Of a stretch of DNA of 64,000 bases, positions 63,553 through 64,000 are shown one piece after another (position 1 is the stretch's first letter; every line of letters starts with the position of its first letter). The stretch comes from JALZAQ01 sp038253885 (GTDB lineage Bacteria > Gemmatimonadota > Gemmatimonadetes > Gemmatimonadales > Gemmatimonadaceae): the NCBI GenBank assembly GCA_038253885.1, contig JBBSGP010000003.1, forward strand, positions 1 through 64,000, in the 5' to 3' direction. The notes below the pieces were generated by a model. That model did no database searches and was not told the origin of the DNA. It saw nothing but the letters and a program-made list of their open reading frames with translations. The position numbers and the translations under genes were made by a program.

Positions 63553-64000
63553 ATGAGCCACGGCGAGTTTCCCCCGCCGCAGCACCCGGAAGTCCATCCC
63601 GAGCCGAACTACGATCCAGTGCATCGTTTTTCGGCGTGGCTCGAGCGGATGGGAAAGGCGGAGGCGACGGTGGCTGCCTACCACGCCGACGTCGCGGATC
63701 TGACGCGTGCCTACGCGCCCCGTCCTCTCGAGGACCTTCTGGTCAGCGATCTCTCGCGGTACCTGTCGGCGCGAGCACAGTTCGAGGGGTGGGCGCCACC
63801 GACAATTCGCCGGCACGTGCAAGCGATGAGGTCGTTCTATCGCTATCTGGTTGCCGACGAGGGACTGCGCGCGCCCGGCCCGGCGGAGATGCTGGCGGAG
63901 CCGAATCCCGAGCCGAGAGCCCCGACGGTCATATCCGTCCCCGACATCGACCGACTCTTCGGCTGGCTCGAGCGGCGCTCGCGCGAACCGTCTGCAGGTG
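63553..64000 (+). CDS. Tyrosine recombinase XerC/XerD-like, partial (runs off the window)
   Basis: An open frame from ATG 63553 to the window end (149 codons, no stop). Residues 20-105 form the helical core-binding (SAM-like) domain of phage-integrase/Xer proteins: FSAWLERMGKAEATVAAYHA, then PPTIRRHVQAMRSFYRYLV. The start of the catalytic domain follows at PTVISVPDIDRLFGWLERRS. The catalytic Arg, His and Tyr are beyond the edge, so activity cannot be judged. It may be the chromosomal dimer-resolution recombinase or an integrase. Confidence 0.85.
   Translation, partial: MSHGEFPPPQHPEVHPEPNYDPVHRFSAWLERMGKAEATVAAYHADVADLTRAYAPRPLEDLLVSDLSRYLSARAQFEGWAPPTIRRHVQAMRSFYRYLVADEGLRAPGPAEMLAEPNPEPRAPTVISVPDIDRLFGWLERRSREPSAG

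Noticed and set aside
61745..63556. 603-aa antisense reading frame over acs
   Set aside because: acs carries every family motif; the antisense frame has none.

Overview
The window is a GC-rich bacterial chromosome segment, densely coding on both strands, with many 4-bp ATGA/GTGA start-stop overlaps. The gene content points to a Gram-negative-type (diderm) organism, most plausibly a Gemmatimonadota or a close relative. The reasons are a duplicated-permease (ADOP-type) ABC exporter with its adaptor, an S46 dipeptidyl-peptidase, M1 and M16 peptidases, a large exported amidohydrolase, many secreted lipoproteins, and a VKOR/DsbA-type oxidative folding pair. The phylum assignment is inference. I see no rRNA, tRNA, CRISPR array, prophage or insertion sequence. 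The window looks like ordinary core and accessory chromosome.

Layout. 0-6.2 kb (minus): macrolide-type ABC exporter (adaptor, ATPase, permease) and two overlapping PAP2 phosphatases. 6.4-12 kb (plus): exported S46 peptidase, then a membrane-raft cluster (zinc-ribbon membrane protein, SPFH protein, His-rich NfeD-like protein, flotillin). 12-18 kb: PAS/GAF histidine kinase, RecS-like helicase, DCC thiol protein, hydrolase + phosphoribosyltransferase pair. 17.8-22.1 kb (minus): agmatine deiminase and N-carbamoylputrescine amidase (agmatine to putrescine), glycerate kinase, and a peroxiredoxin whose catalytic codon is UGA. 22.3-32.6 kb: lipoprotein, M1 aminopeptidase, DJ-1/PfpI protein, DUF1003 protein, MDR dehydrogenase, lipid kinase, an unrecognised 518-aa protein, a nucleotidyltransferase and a CDP-alcohol phosphatidyltransferase. 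32.6-46 kb: aconitase, M20 peptidase, putative metallopeptidase, patatin-ferredoxin fusion, APC permease + kynureninase-like enzyme, beta-lactamase-like lipoprotein, a sortase with an adjacent substrate, and pseudouridine-5'-phosphate glycosidase. 46-56 kb: TPR proteins, M16 peptidase, DedA-PAP2 fusion, a degenerate AdoMet-decarboxylase-like protein, cNMP-binding protein and a second CDP-alcohol phosphatidyltransferase. 56-64 kb: amidohydrolase, a catalytically dead alpha/beta hydrolase, DsbA-like + VKOR, acetyl-CoA synthetase, and the start of a tyrosine recombinase that runs off the end.

The most interesting locus is 21511-22089. Two short in-frame open segments together encode one complete exported peroxiredoxin, interrupted only by a TGA exactly where the peroxidatic cysteine belongs. 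A perfect 7-bp stem with a GU-containing loop begins 14 nt after that TGA. This is what a selenocysteine-encoding gene with a bacterial SECIS element looks like. Second is the sortase pair at 43800-44858, in which the protein just upstream of a sortase ends in a PATG motif, a hydrophobic helix and RRR. Other points of note are a patatin fused to a ferredoxin domain, two proteins that keep their fold but have lost catalytic residues (58399-59331 and 54090-54443), and several conserved proteins of unknown function.
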